Below, one piece after another: positions 7,149 through 15,155 of a DNA stretch of 15,906 nt. The position numbers and the translations under genes were made by a program. The notes below the pieces were generated by a model. The model had not been told where the DNA came from and made no database searches. It saw only the letters and a list, made by a program, of their open reading frames with translations. Positions within the stretch are counted from its first letter, which is position 1. Each line of letters opens with the position of its first letter. This DNA is from Thiobacillaceae bacterium (lineage in GTDB: Bacteria > Pseudomonadota > Gammaproteobacteria > Burkholderiales > Thiobacillaceae), in the NCBI GenBank assembly GCA_012274165.1, contig JAAPAA010000125.1:1-15906 (forward strand). The letters are read 5' to 3'.

Positions 7149-7634
7149 ATGCACACTTACGACGCCATCCTCCCTGCCCCCATGTGCCGCCTAGGCGCGT
7201 GCTTCGACGGCGACGCACTGACGCGGCTGGACTTTTTGTCGCTGGATACAGCGGTGTCGACACTACTGGACGCGCGTGCCGAGCACCTTGCGCGCGAGTT
7301 GGCGGCTTACTGGGATGACGCTGCGCATGCATTCGATTTGCACTTTGAATTGTCCGGCACGCCATTCCAGCAGCGGGTATGGCGCGCGCTGATGGCGATT
7401 CCGCCCGGCCACCCCACCACCTATGGCGCGCTGGCGAAACAGCTGGGCACGGCGGCGCGCGCGGTGGGACAGGCGTGCGGTTCGAACCCGTTGCCGATTC
7501 TGGTGCCCTGCCATCGCGTGGTGGCGGCCAACGGGCTGGGCGGCTTCATGCACGCGGCGGCGGGCGCGCCGCTGGACGTGAAAACCTGGCTGCTTGCGCA
7601 CGAACAACATGCCCCCGACCACGACGACAGATGA
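7149..7634 (+). CDS. ogt: Methylated-DNA-[protein]-cysteine S-methyltransferase (O6-alkylguanine-DNA alkyltransferase)
   Basis: This suicide repair protein moves the alkyl group from O6-alkylguanine or O4-alkylthymine in DNA to its own cysteine. The 161-aa product has the catalytic ILVPCHRVVA (C121), the arginine-finger helix RAVGQACGSNP (R104), and TPFQQRVWRAL at the start of the DNA-binding domain. A GLGGF loop and a C-terminal WLLAHE follow. ATG 7149 gives a standard N-terminus; the open frame upstream runs into hsdR and lacks family similarity. It lies 37 bases after hsdR and overlaps xerD by 26 bases, so ogt and xerD are probably co-transcribed. It marks the return to core genome after the restriction island. 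Confidence 0.92.
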   Translation: MHTYDAILPAPMCRLGACFDGDALTRLDFLSLDTAVSTLLDARAEHLARELAAYWDDAAHAFDLHFELSGTPFQQRVWRALMAIPPGHPTTYGALAKQLGTAARAVGQACGSNPLPILVPCHRVVAANGLGGFMHAAAGAPLDVKTWLLAHEQHAPDHDDR

Positions 7635-8517
7635 CCCGCTGATCGACCGCTTTTGCGATCATCTGTGGCTGGAAGACGGGCTGGCGCAACTGACGCTGGC
7701 GGCGTATCGGCGCGATCTGCTCGCGTTTGGCCACTGGCTCCAGCAATCCAAAGGCCGTGAGTTGAACGCCGCCGTTGCGGGCGATATCGAAGCGTACCTG
7801 GCGTGGCGCTTTGCCCAGCATGCGCAAGCACGCAGCGCTGCGCGCTACACCTCAAGCCTCAAACGCTTTTATCGCTATCTGCTGCGCGAAAGCCTGATCG
7901 CCACCGACCCCACGCTCAATCTCGACAGCCCCCAGCTGCCACGCTCGCTGCCGAAGACGCTGACCGAGGCCGATGTGGAACGCCTGCTCGACAGCGCCGA
8001 CGCGCAGACGCCGCTGAGCCTGCGCGACCGCGCGATGCTGGAGACGCTGTACGCCACCGGCTTGCGGGTATCCGAACTGGTGGGGCTGAAGTTGACTGCG
8101 CTCAATATCAACGACGGCGTGCTGCGCGTCACCGGCAAGGGCAACAAGGACAGGTTGGTGCCGCTGGGCGAAGATGCGGTGGAATGGCTGCGACGGTATC
8201 TGGCGGACGCCCGCCCTTCCCTGATGGAAAAAAACCTGAGCGATGCAGTGTTCGTGACCGCGCGCGGCGACGGCATGACGCGGCAGGCGTTCTGGTATCT
8301 GCTCAAGCGCCGCGCACGCGCCGCCGGGATCGAGCGCCCGCTGTCTCCACACACGTTGCGCCACGCTTTTGCGACGCATCTGTTGAACCATGGCGCGGAC
8401 CTGCGCGTGGTGCAGATGCTGCTCGGCCACAGCGATATTTCCACTACGCAGATTTACACCCATGTGGCGCGCGAACGCTTGAAGCAGTTGCACGCCACAC
8501 ACCACCCGCGCGGCTGA
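7609..8517 (+). CDS. xerD: Site-specific tyrosine recombinase XerD
   Basis: XerD acts with XerC at dif to resolve chromosome dimers, under FtsK control at the septum. The 302-aa product has the N-terminal SAM-like core-binding domain (about 8-95) and a complete catalytic domain. R153 is in ATGLRVSEL, K177 in GKGNKDRLVP, H248 and R251 in SPHTLRHAFATH, H274 in LLGHSDISTTQ, and the nucleophile Y283 in IYTHV. The length and the LPRSLPKTL linker fit XerD better than XerC or an integrase. ATG 7609 is chosen over a TTG at 7594; both overlap ogt. With no phage genes nearby, this is very likely the housekeeping recombinase. It converges on the next gene with only 4 bases between stop codons. Confidence 0.93.
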   Translation: MPPTTTTDDPLIDRFCDHLWLEDGLAQLTLAAYRRDLLAFGHWLQQSKGRELNAAVAGDIEAYLAWRFAQHAQARSAARYTSSLKRFYRYLLRESLIATDPTLNLDSPQLPRSLPKTLTEADVERLLDSADAQTPLSLRDRAMLETLYATGLRVSELVGLKLTALNINDGVLRVTGKGNKDRLVPLGEDAVEWLRRYLADARPSLMEKNLSDAVFVTARGDGMTRQAFWYLLKRRARAAGIERPLSPHTLRHAFATHLLNHGADLRVVQMLLGHSDISTTQIYTHVARERLKQLHATHHPRG

Positions 8518-8521
8518 TTGC

Positions 8522-9526
8522 CTAGTACGCGATCCGCTCCATCAGGTAGCACAAACAATCCTGACGTATCACCCGTTCATCGCGCGTCAGCATGGCAGGC
8601 ATCAGCGGCCGCCTCAGCTTGATCTCGTCTTTGCCGTAATCGAACAGGCGGTCGCCGATGTCCTCGCCGTGCTCATCCAGCGCCTGCAACCGCGCCCCGC
8701 TGCCCGGCCGCACCCGACCCAACAGATCACGGTGCGCCAGCTCACGGAAATTGAAGTGATCGAGTTCCGGCACGAAATCGATGTCGACATCCGGCGCAGC
8801 GAAGCCAAAGCTGACCTGCTCCGGCACCTTGACCGTCGCCACGGTATGAAACAGGTCGATGTCATGCGATGCGACCGGATGCTGCGGAAATCCGGACAGA
8901 TGCAGGCAGGCTTCCATGAACGCGGCGGCGTGCTCGACGCTGCCGGGCGTACCCGGTTTGCCGCACTCCACCGTCACCGCCGGGCACAGTTCGGCAAACG
9001 CGGCCGACTGCACGCCGCGCGGACGGATGAAATACACCACGATGCGCGAAAACAGCGTGGCGAGATGCAGGAAAGTTGAGTCCAGCCGGTTGACGCAGGC
9101 GTAGTGCGGATTGAGGCCGGTGTTGTTGTGGATGTCGATGCTGGCGAACACGCCGCGCGCGCGCATCGCGTCGACCACCTGCTGCATCATCGCCAGTTCG
9201 GCCGGGTGCGCTTCCTCGCTGCCCGGCCACACCCGGTTGTAATCCGGCTGGCCGTCGAGCCGGCGCAATCCCGAACGCGCCGCCTCGACGTTGCCGATGA
9301 ACAGCGACAGCGCACGCGGCAGTTCGGCGGCTGCGTATTTTTTCAGCACCGATTGCGCGGCCAGCCAGCCGGTGTCTTCATTGCCGTGCAGCAGCACCGA
9401 AACGAACAGCGGCGGCGTGCGCCGGCCCGGCAGATGGATCAGCGCGGGGCCGGGCAGCACCTCACTCAGCTGGGCGGCCGTTGCCTCCAGCAGGCCGGCG
9501 GGCAAGGCGTCGTATTGGGTCAGCAT
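8522..9526 (-). CDS. M14-family succinylglutamate desuccinylase/aspartoacylase-like deacylase
   Basis: This is a zinc-dependent amidohydrolase of the AstE/AspA branch of M14 carboxypeptidases, which remove an acyl or amino-acyl group from small amides. In 334 aa, the zinc ligands are H47 and E50 (LLHGNEDTG) and H133 (DIHNNTG), and the probable catalytic glutamate is E187 (VTVECGKPG). The C-terminal portion fits the beta-rich domain of AspA relatives. ATG 9526 is preferred over ATG 9538 because it forms TGATG with the stop of the upstream gene and has GGAG 6 bases before it. It is the last gene of the minus-strand run, coupled to the ligase-like gene. The substrate is unknown; AstE itself is unlikely since no arginine succinyltransferase pathway genes are near. 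Confidence 0.85.
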   Translation of the reverse strand: MLTQYDALPAGLLEATAAQLSEVLPGPALIHLPGRRTPPLFVSVLLHGNEDTGWLAAQSVLKKYAAAELPRALSLFIGNVEAARSGLRRLDGQPDYNRVWPGSEEAHPAELAMMQQVVDAMRARGVFASIDIHNNTGLNPHYACVNRLDSTFLHLATLFSRIVVYFIRPRGVQSAAFAELCPAVTVECGKPGTPGSVEHAAAFMEACLHLSGFPQHPVASHDIDLFHTVATVKVPEQVSFGFAAPDVDIDFVPELDHFNFRELAHRDLLGRVRPGSGARLQALDEHGEDIGDRLFDYGKDEIKLRRPLMPAMLTRDERVIRQDCLCYLMERIAY

Positions 9527-10959
9527 CACACGCTCCATTCATGCACCGGCGAACCGGAACGCTGGTTGACCAGATAATCGTCCATCATTCGATGGACGTC
9601 GCCCCCGACCTGGGCGAGCCGTTGCAGTTGCCACGCAGAGCCGGTCTGGCCACTGCGCACGCGGGCTTCGACCACGCCCAGATAATGCTCGACCTCGGCA
9701 TCGGGCAGGCCAAAATCACGCAGCCCCTGACGTGCCAGCGGCAGCCCGATCTCAAGAACGAAATCACGCGCGGAATAACGCCGGCCATCCAGCCAGGTCA
9801 ATTCAGCCTGTAGCCCGTGGCGGGCAGCGGCGTAGAAATTGGCGCGCGCGTCGCTAAACGGCAGATCGGTTTCCGCCGCAACAGGCTGCCGCGCCAGGGC
9901 ATGCACCAAGCCGAAATACAGCGCCGCATTGGCCATCATATCCAGCACCGTCGGACCGCTCGGCAGCACCCGCTGCTCCAGCCGCATGTGCGCCTGCCCG
10001 GCGTCATCAAAGCCGATCAACGGCCGCACCCAACGCCAGATGGCGCCGTTGTGCAGACGCAGATGCGGATAGCGGGTTGATGTTTCTTCCTGCGGCATCG
10101 GCAACAGCACCGGATAGTGCTCGAGATTTTCCTCGAACAGTTCGAGCGGGCTGTTTGCCACATAGCCGCGCCCGAACGTCACCCGCCGCAGCGTCGGCTC
10201 CGCCAGCCCTGCGTAGCCACCCAGTTCGACCGCCTGTTCAAACACCGGCACGCGCGTCTCCTGCCACAGGCGCTGGCCGAACAGCAGCGGCGAATTGACC
10301 GCCGCCGCCAGCAGCGGGGCGCAGCTGATCAGGGTGGCGTTGTAGTAGTGCGCCGCCTGTTCGAACGGCACCTGCAGATGCAACTGGAATGAGGTGGTGG
10401 CGGCTTCCAGCATCACGTCGCGCCGGCTCAGGTGCAGCTGATCCACGCCCTCGATGTCGATGCGGATGGGCGCGCCATCCCGCTGCTGCAGCACCTGTGC
10501 GTTGAGCACGTCGAAGCGCTTCATCGCCGACATGTTGGCGAGACACAAATCCGCATCGCGGATGGTCGGCAGGATGCCGATCATCGCCAGCACCGTGTCC
10601 ATGCCGTGCGCCACCTGCTGACAGTTGTCCCAGGTGGTCAGCAGGGATTCCTCCATTGCAGCCAGCACGCCCGCGCCCATTTCCACCGGCGGCGCATTCA
10701 GTTCGACGTTGAAGCGCGACAGCTCGGGCACCACCAGCGGATCGTTCAGCGCGCGCAGATAGGCTTCGTTGACCGGGTTGGGACGCCCGGCGTGATCGAG
10801 CAGCCAAGCCTCGAGTTCGAACCCCGCAACGTAGCGCGCATCGGAAAATCCGCCGGCTTGGGCAAACGATTGCAACGCCGCCGTTTCCTCGGCCAGCTTG
10901 CCGGAAAATTGCCGGAGATCCGCTGCCGAAAAGTGTGTGCGGGTGATTTCCTGGCCCAT
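9526..10959 (-). CDS. GCS2-family glutamate-cysteine ligase-like amide-forming enzyme
   Basis: The GCS2 family belongs to the glutamine synthetase-like fold and joins a carboxylate, classically glutamate, to an amine using ATP. The 477-aa product shows FELEAWLLD (47-55), the acidic strand near the start, SRFNVELNAPPVEMG (81-95), HNGAIWRWVRP (303-313) and the conserved LEQRVLPSGPT (327-337) followed by an AN helix. Motif order and length fit GCS2 ligases. The first-step enzyme of glutathione synthesis is one option, but no glutathione synthetase lies here, so the amine partner is unknown. It sits 11 bases after the macro-domain gene and couples by TGATG to an M14 deacylase. ATG 10959 is the first start after that gene. 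Confidence 0.83.
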   Translation of the reverse strand: MGQEITRTHFSAADLRQFSGKLAEETAALQSFAQAGGFSDARYVAGFELEAWLLDHAGRPNPVNEAYLRALNDPLVVPELSRFNVELNAPPVEMGAGVLAAMEESLLTTWDNCQQVAHGMDTVLAMIGILPTIRDADLCLANMSAMKRFDVLNAQVLQQRDGAPIRIDIEGVDQLHLSRRDVMLEAATTSFQLHLQVPFEQAAHYYNATLISCAPLLAAAVNSPLLFGQRLWQETRVPVFEQAVELGGYAGLAEPTLRRVTFGRGYVANSPLELFEENLEHYPVLLPMPQEETSTRYPHLRLHNGAIWRWVRPLIGFDDAGQAHMRLEQRVLPSGPTVLDMMANAALYFGLVHALARQPVAAETDLPFSDARANFYAAARHGLQAELTWLDGRRYSARDFVLEIGLPLARQGLRDFGLPDAEVEHYLGVVEARVRSGQTGSAWQLQRLAQVGGDVHRMMDDYLVNQRSGSPVHEWSV

Positions 10960-10970
10960 GCCCGACTGCT

Positions 10971-11459
10971 TCAGGCCGCTTCGCTGGCCTGCTCGCCCTG
11001 GTGATACGTCACATACAGATAAACCGGAATGGACAGATCGCCCAAGTGCTTGTCGATCAACGGCCGCACCTCGTCCCAGTTCATTCCGCCCACGCCGGTG
11101 GCCAGACGCGGCAGCGCCAGACTGGTCACGCCTTCCGCTTCAATCCATTTGCGCAGGGCCTTCAATACATGATTCAGGTTTTCGGCTGACGCGCGACCCG
11201 GCTTGGCGCCGTGGTCATACGCTGCATCCTGGGTGAACAAGGCCGCAACACGTTTGCCTTCCGCGCCGGCCCATGCCCACATCGACCCGGCCTTGGGGTG
11301 CGTGGTCTGGCAAAAGTGCCGGAAGTCCTTGTACATCGCCGGCCAGTTCTCGCGCAGGGCATGCGCCAAGCCCTGATTGTGTCCATCATTCGGTGCTACG
11401 CCATGGGCGATGGCTTGCGCGTTGGTCAAAAGAATATCGCCGCTGACTTCATGCAACAT
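10971..11459 (-). CDS. Macro-domain (ADP-ribose-binding) protein
   Basis: Macro domains bind ADP-ribose; many hydrolyse ADP-ribosyl groups or O-acetyl-ADP-ribose. The 162-aa product is a stand-alone domain. GDILLTNAQAIAHGVAP (7-23) forms the adenine-side pocket, NQGLAHALRENWP (28-40) is the ribose-side loop and helix, and LPRLATGVGGMNWDEV (116-131) is the phosphate-binding loop. The product ends in a poorly ordered GEQASEAA tail. No DarT-like ADP-ribosyltransferase lies nearby, so a DarTG-type system is not supported. ATG 11459 has a good Shine-Dalgarno AAGGG 6 bases before it. It follows the upstream M14 gene after 90 bases and may start its own transcript with the ligase and second deacylase. 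Confidence 0.88.
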   Translation of the reverse strand: MLHEVSGDILLTNAQAIAHGVAPNDGHNQGLAHALRENWPAMYKDFRHFCQTTHPKAGSMWAWAGAEGKRVAALFTQDAAYDHGAKPGRASAENLNHVLKALRKWIEAEGVTSLALPRLATGVGGMNWDEVRPLIDKHLGDLSIPVYLYVTYHQGEQASEAA

Positions 11460-11462
11460 GGT

Positions 11463-11471
11463 CTTCCCTTC
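11463..11471 (-). promoter_or_regulatory. Strong ribosome-binding site of the macro-domain gene
   Basis: The minus strand reads GAAGGGAAG just before ACC-ATG, with the AAGGG core 6 bases from the start codon. It is clearly stronger than the sites of neighbouring genes. The 90-base gap upstream holds a TATAAA-like stretch on the minus strand but no convincing -35, so a separate promoter is possible but unproven. Confidence 0.55.
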
Positions 11472-11549
11472 TATGAGTGGATGCGGAGTAACAATACCCG
11501 CTTATCTTTTTATAGACCAGTTCAGGACAGGATGCCGCAGCATGCCGAC

Positions 11550-12506
11550 TTACACCCGGGTGCTGGGCTTCGCCAGGTAAAACCACTCCTGGCCGGGTTG
11601 TGCGTTGGGATTGGGGAAAACGATATAGCCATCGGTATCCGCCCGAACCAGCGTGCCATCGTGACGTGTTCCGATCACGTCGCCCGCATGCAAACGGTCA
11701 AAGCTCGACCAGTGGCGGCTGAATGCATCGTCCGCGTGGACCCTGTCGACAACCTGATACAGGCTCAGTGCTTCGGTGTCGGTCACCGCTGCTGGCGCGG
11801 CTGCCGCAGTCAGCCCCAGATGCGCCAGCGTGTTGCAAATGGCGCGGTAAGCGACGGCGGGCGCGGCCGGGTCGTCATGCTGGCCGCATTCGAGGGTGAG
11901 CGCGATGCCGCCGTGCGCACGCATGAATTCGGTGGTGCCAACGCCATAGCGCGCATCGGCCTCACGTGCCGACACGCCTGCCGCCACCCGCCGCGCGACG
12001 CCGGCGGCATAGGTATCGAGCCAGCCATCGACGAAGCGGTGCGCGCCCAGCCGCAGCGCCAGCGCAGTTTCCTCGGCCGAACGTGCAAACGGTTCCAGCG
12101 GGCCGCTATTGTCCTGCGGCCCCAGCATGACGAAGGGCTGACCGGCGGTATGGAAGGAATGCAGGTCGAGCAGCGCATCGTGCTGCGCCAGCAGCGGGCA
12201 CAGCCAGTTGGCGATGCGGTCTTCGAATTCGGTCGGCGACTCGGTCGGCACCAGATTGCGGTTGAGGTTGCGGTCGCCCATGCGCCGGTGGTGCGCATAG
12301 GCCAGCGGATTGGTAATCGGCACGAAAGTGACATGGCCCGCAACGATGTCCAACTGTCCGGACTCGATCTCGCCGATCACGCGACGGATCGCCTGGGTGC
12401 CGCAGGTTTCGTTGCCATGCACCGCGCCCAGCACGATGAGGCGCGCGCCGGGGGCGAGACCGCTGAAGGAGACGGATTGAAAGTGCAACGATTCAGTGGG
12501 GTTCAT
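11550..12506 (-). CDS. Second M14-family AstE/AspA-like deacylase
   Basis: A zinc-dependent amidohydrolase of 318 aa. H30 and E33 (GAVHGNETCG) and H116 (DLHSFHT) form the metal site, E206 (LTLECGQH) is the likely catalytic base, and GDRNLNRNL (77-85) is the substrate-binding arginine segment typical of AspA and AstE. The C-terminus (about 265-312) has the beta-barrel domain of the family (LHAGDVIGTR, YIVFPNP). The start at 12506 overlaps the TSUP stop (ATGA); a longer upstream frame is rejected because its first 52 residues lie inside that gene. It is clearly different in sequence from the first M14 protein, so a recent duplication is not suggested. The substrate is unknown. Confidence 0.86.
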   Translation of the reverse strand: MNPTESLHFQSVSFSGLAPGARLIVLGAVHGNETCGTQAIRRVIGEIESGQLDIVAGHVTFVPITNPLAYAHHRRMGDRNLNRNLVPTESPTEFEDRIANWLCPLLAQHDALLDLHSFHTAGQPFVMLGPQDNSGPLEPFARSAEETALALRLGAHRFVDGWLDTYAAGVARRVAAGVSAREADARYGVGTTEFMRAHGGIALTLECGQHDDPAAPAVAYRAICNTLAHLGLTAAAAPAAVTDTEALSLYQVVDRVHADDAFSRHWSSFDRLHAGDVIGTRHDGTLVRADTDGYIVFPNPNAQPGQEWFYLAKPSTRV

Positions 12507-13255
12507 ACATTCATGGCCTTGAATAACAACGACACACTCGACACCAGCAGCAACACGCCGACCAGCCGCGTCATCTGCGCCTGGCTCAAGCCGACATGCA
12601 CGCGCCCGCCCAGATAGAGCGCGCCCAGCATGATGGGTAAAGCAGCAAAGTACGCGATCCACACCTGGCTCGACAACAGCAGGCCGACAATCAAAAAGCT
12701 GGCGATGCGCGTCAGGCCTTCGGTGAAAAACAACGCCGAAAACGTCGCGCGCAAATCGCTTTTATCGTGGATGCGATGGGTGAGGTAAATCACATACGGC
12801 GGTCCGCCCGTGCCGAACAGCGCGCCCACGGTGCCGCCGGTCAGCGCGGCGGGCACCGCCCAGGCGCGCGAGATCTGCTTGTCGCCGCGGATGTTCAACA
12901 CGCTGCGCAGCGCGAAGATGAAGACGAACCCGGCCAGCGCAAACAGCATCGGCCCGGGCGGCAGCTTGACCAGCAGCGTGGTGCCCACGATCACGCCGAT
13001 CACGCCGAACGGGATCAGGATGCCGATTTCATTCCATTTCACCCGCTTGAAATGCAGGCCGCCGATCACGATCGATGCGGTGAAATCCAGCAGCAAAATC
13101 AGCGGCACCACGAATTGCAGCGGCAGAAACAGCGCCAGCAAAGGCACCGAGACCAGACCCGAGCCAAAGCCGGTGATGCCGCGAATGACATACGCTGCCA
13201 GCAGAATGATCGACCCGCTGACAATATCGCTGGTAGCGATTTGCTCCAGACTCAC
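12503..13255 (-). CDS. TSUP-family (TauE/SafE) membrane permease
   Basis: TSUP proteins are inner-membrane transporters or exporters of sulfur-containing organic anions and related compounds. The 250-aa product has about eight hydrophobic segments in two repeats. These carry the conserved GFGSGLVSVPLLALFLP (29-45) and GALFGTGGPPYVIYL (144-158), and the length is normal. The start is GTG 13255, which overlaps the folB stop as GTGA; a longer open frame upstream reads 28 residues through folB and is rejected. It overlaps the following M14 gene by ATGA, so folB, this permease and the deacylase look translationally coupled. The transported compound is unknown; moving the substrate or product of the deacylase is a plausible inference. 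Confidence 0.9.
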   Translation of the reverse strand: MSLEQIATSDIVSGSIILLAAYVIRGITGFGSGLVSVPLLALFLPLQFVVPLILLLDFTASIVIGGLHFKRVKWNEIGILIPFGVIGVIVGTTLLVKLPPGPMLFALAGFVFIFALRSVLNIRGDKQISRAWAVPAALTGGTVGALFGTGGPPYVIYLTHRIHDKSDLRATFSALFFTEGLTRIASFLIVGLLLSSQVWIAYFAALPIMLGALYLGGRVHVGLSQAQMTRLVGVLLLVSSVSLLFKAMNV

Positions 13256-13614
13256 GCGCGGGTGCCGCGCTCGATGGTGATACCGAGCTCCTTGATGCCC
13301 GGCACGATGGCGAACTTGGTCACCGAGACTTTCACCCACGGCGAACCGAACTCATTGCGCACGATGGCGGCGACATGCTCGGCCACCGACTCCACCAGTG
13401 TGATCGGCTGCGGCGCATTGTGCAGATAATCCTTCACCCGCAGCGCCACCGCGCCATAGTCGATGGTGTCGGCGACGTTATCGGTGCCACCCGCTTTACT
13501 GTTTGCCAGGCCGATTTCGAGGTCGAGCCGAACCGGCTGCGGCACTTTGCGTTCCCATTCGTATACGCCGATAATCAGTTCGAGACGAAAGTCCCGCAGA
13601 AACAAGATATCCAT
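13252..13614 (-). CDS. folB: Dihydroneopterin aldolase
   Basis: FolB converts 7,8-dihydroneopterin to 6-hydroxymethyl-dihydropterin and glycolaldehyde in folate synthesis; it works as a soluble homo-octamer. The 120-aa product has GVYEWERKVPQPVRLDLEI (17-35), TIDYGAVA (50-57), E75 in LVESVAEHVA, catalytic K100 in VTKFAIVPG, and the ending GITIERG, as in E. coli FolB. The length is normal. ATG 13614 is used; a GTG directly upstream would add one residue. It is divergent from plsY across 50 bases, an arrangement seen in other proteobacteria, and is the first gene of the minus-strand run. Confidence 0.93.
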   Translation of the reverse strand: MDILFLRDFRLELIIGVYEWERKVPQPVRLDLEIGLANSKAGGTDNVADTIDYGAVALRVKDYLHNAPQPITLVESVAEHVAAIVRNEFGSPWVKVSVTKFAIVPGIKELGITIERGTRA

Positions 13615-13664
13615 CACACCGCGCCCGCTTGGGGCTCATCCAAAACCCGCCATTTTACTGACAT

Positions 13665-14267
13665 ATGACCACGCTGTTGTTTATCGCTGCCGCCTATCTG
13701 ATCGGCTCCCTGTCATTTGCCGTCATCGTCAGCAAACTCATGGGGCTGCCGGACCCGCGCAGCTTCGGCTCGGGCAACCCCGGTGCGACCAACGTACTGC
13801 GCACCGGACGCAAGGCCGCCGCCGCGCTGACCTTGCTGGGTGACGCGCTGAAAGGCTGGGTTGCTGTGGTGCTGGCGCGCCTGCTGGCACCGCAGTTCGG
13901 CTTGAGTGAAGACGTTGCATTGCTGTGCGCGCTGGCCGTATTTGCCGGTCATTTGTTCCCGGTGTTTTTCCGCTTCCAGGGCGGCAAGGGGGTGGCCACC
14001 GCGCTCGGCGTGCTGGTCGGCCTCAACCCCTGGCTCGGGCTGGCGTGTCTGGCCACCTGGCTGTTCATGGCCAAGGTGTTCCGGATTTCTTCGCTGTCCG
14101 CACTGACCACCGCCATCCTTGCACCGCTCTATTCCTGGCTGCTGATGGGCTGGGGCAACACGACGATCACGGTACTGGTGATTACGCTGCTGCTGGTCTA
14201 TCGTCACAAGAGCAATCTCGTCAAGCTGGTCAACGGTGAAGAAGGCCGCATCGGCGCCCGCCCATAA
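13665..14267 (+). CDS. plsY: Glycerol-3-phosphate acyltransferase PlsY
   Basis: PlsY transfers the acyl group of acyl-phosphate to glycerol-3-phosphate in the inner membrane, the first step of phospholipid synthesis. The 200-aa product is highly hydrophobic. It carries the three family signatures: GSGNPGATNVLR (35-46), GHLFPVFFRFQGGKGVAT (95-112), and the cytoplasmic VYRHKSNLVKL near the end. The start at 13665 is supported by the TLLFIAAAYLIGSLSFA membrane segment right after it. No strong ribosome site is visible. It is divergent from folB, and two uncharacterised genes follow after 29 bases. Confidence 0.95.
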   Translation: MTTLLFIAAAYLIGSLSFAVIVSKLMGLPDPRSFGSGNPGATNVLRTGRKAAAALTLLGDALKGWVAVVLARLLAPQFGLSEDVALLCALAVFAGHLFPVFFRFQGGKGVATALGVLVGLNPWLGLACLATWLFMAKVFRISSLSALTTAILAPLYSWLLMGWGNTTITVLVITLLLVYRHKSNLVKLVNGEEGRIGARP

Positions 14268-14296
14268 ACCCACGCACCTCATCCAGGCGACCTGAC

Positions 14297-15097
14297 ATGG
14301 CCTTTTTCGGAAAATCCATCGATCACGCAAAAGACAGCCTCGCCGAAGTCTCGCGCGAAGCGATCGACCGCGCCGGTGACCGGCTGGCTGGCGTGGTGAA
14401 AGAAGGCGTCTCGCAGGCGGGCGGCGAACTGAAGGATGTGATCTGGCGAGCCAGCCAAGAAATCGACGCCAAGCTCGACAAGATTTCCGACGAATTGCAC
14501 TCCCAGCGCCAGTTCACCAAGGACGACGTGCGCGAACTGGTCGACTACGCCGGCGAAAAATTCGGTGCGACGCTGGACCAACGCATGGCCGTGGCCAAGT
14601 CCGAGATTTCCTCGCTGGTGCAGGAAAAAGTCGAATACTTCAAGCGTGAAATCGACAGCTTTTTCATCGAACGCCAGCGCGATCTGGCGCGCGAACGGCG
14701 GCGGCTGTTCATCAACGTCGCCATCGCGATTCTGGCGTCAGTCTCGCTCGGCTTCGTCTCCTGGCTGTATCACCAGTACATGGGCGGCGGGCTCGACCTG
14801 TTCGCCATGTTCCGCATCGTGTTTGCATCGCTGGTCGGCGGCTGGGGCGCGTATCTCGCGGTACGGGTGGTGCGGCGCTGGATGTCGATGTCGGAACACA
14901 AGAAGGACACGCTGTTCCTGGTCAGCCGCTACTGGGGCGTGCTGCGTCCGGAAAGCGTATTCGGCACCCTGGTGCTGGTGTGCCTGATTACCATCCTGGT
15001 GGGGTTTCTCTTGTTCCCCGAGCAGATCGCCCAGCTTACCGGCAGCGAAAAATGGCTGGAGGCGCTACGCCAGGCTTATCCGATGTTGCGGAAGTGA
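14297..15097 (+). CDS. Uncharacterised membrane protein with a long amphipathic N-terminal region
   Basis: Not recognised. The 266-aa product starts with about 135 residues of charged, amphipathic helix rich in Lys, Asp and Glu, with likely coiled coil around 50-135 (AKLDKISDELHSQR, SLVQEKVEYFKREI). Three hydrophobic spans follow at about 138-158, 168-190 and 221-240. The basic run RERRRLF (132-138) before the first span would keep the N-terminal part in the cytoplasm. There is no signal peptide or enzyme motif. The N-terminal AKDSLAEVSREAIDRAGDRL region recalls membrane-surface or lipid-droplet-like repeats only loosely. It lies 29 bases after plsY and may be in its operon, which hints at an envelope role; this is inferred from position only. 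Confidence 0.75.
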   Translation: MAFFGKSIDHAKDSLAEVSREAIDRAGDRLAGVVKEGVSQAGGELKDVIWRASQEIDAKLDKISDELHSQRQFTKDDVRELVDYAGEKFGATLDQRMAVAKSEISSLVQEKVEYFKREIDSFFIERQRDLARERRRLFINVAIAILASVSLGFVSWLYHQYMGGGLDLFAMFRIVFASLVGGWGAYLAVRVVRRWMSMSEHKKDTLFLVSRYWGVLRPESVFGTLVLVCLITILVGFLLFPEQIAQLTGSEKWLEALRQAYPMLRK

Positions 15098-15155
15098 ATC
15101 ATGGTCACGATTTGATTGCCCGGCAACGCATCACACGCACAGAAAAGGATCATTC

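Noticed and set aside
7609..8517. Tyrosine recombinase as the integrase of the restriction island
   Set aside because: Length and motifs fit housekeeping XerD, it overlaps ogt in a core-like pair, and no attachment repeats or excision gene accompany it.
10971..11459. Macro domain as the DarG antitoxin of a DarTG system
   Set aside because: No DarT-like ADP-ribosyltransferase is adjacent, and the protein is a single macro domain without the DarG C-terminal part.
11211..12617. 468-codon open frame on the plus strand across the macro and M14 genes
   Set aside because: It is a shadow of two minus-strand genes that carry clear catalytic motifs. Its own translation is Arg/Gln-rich low-information sequence.
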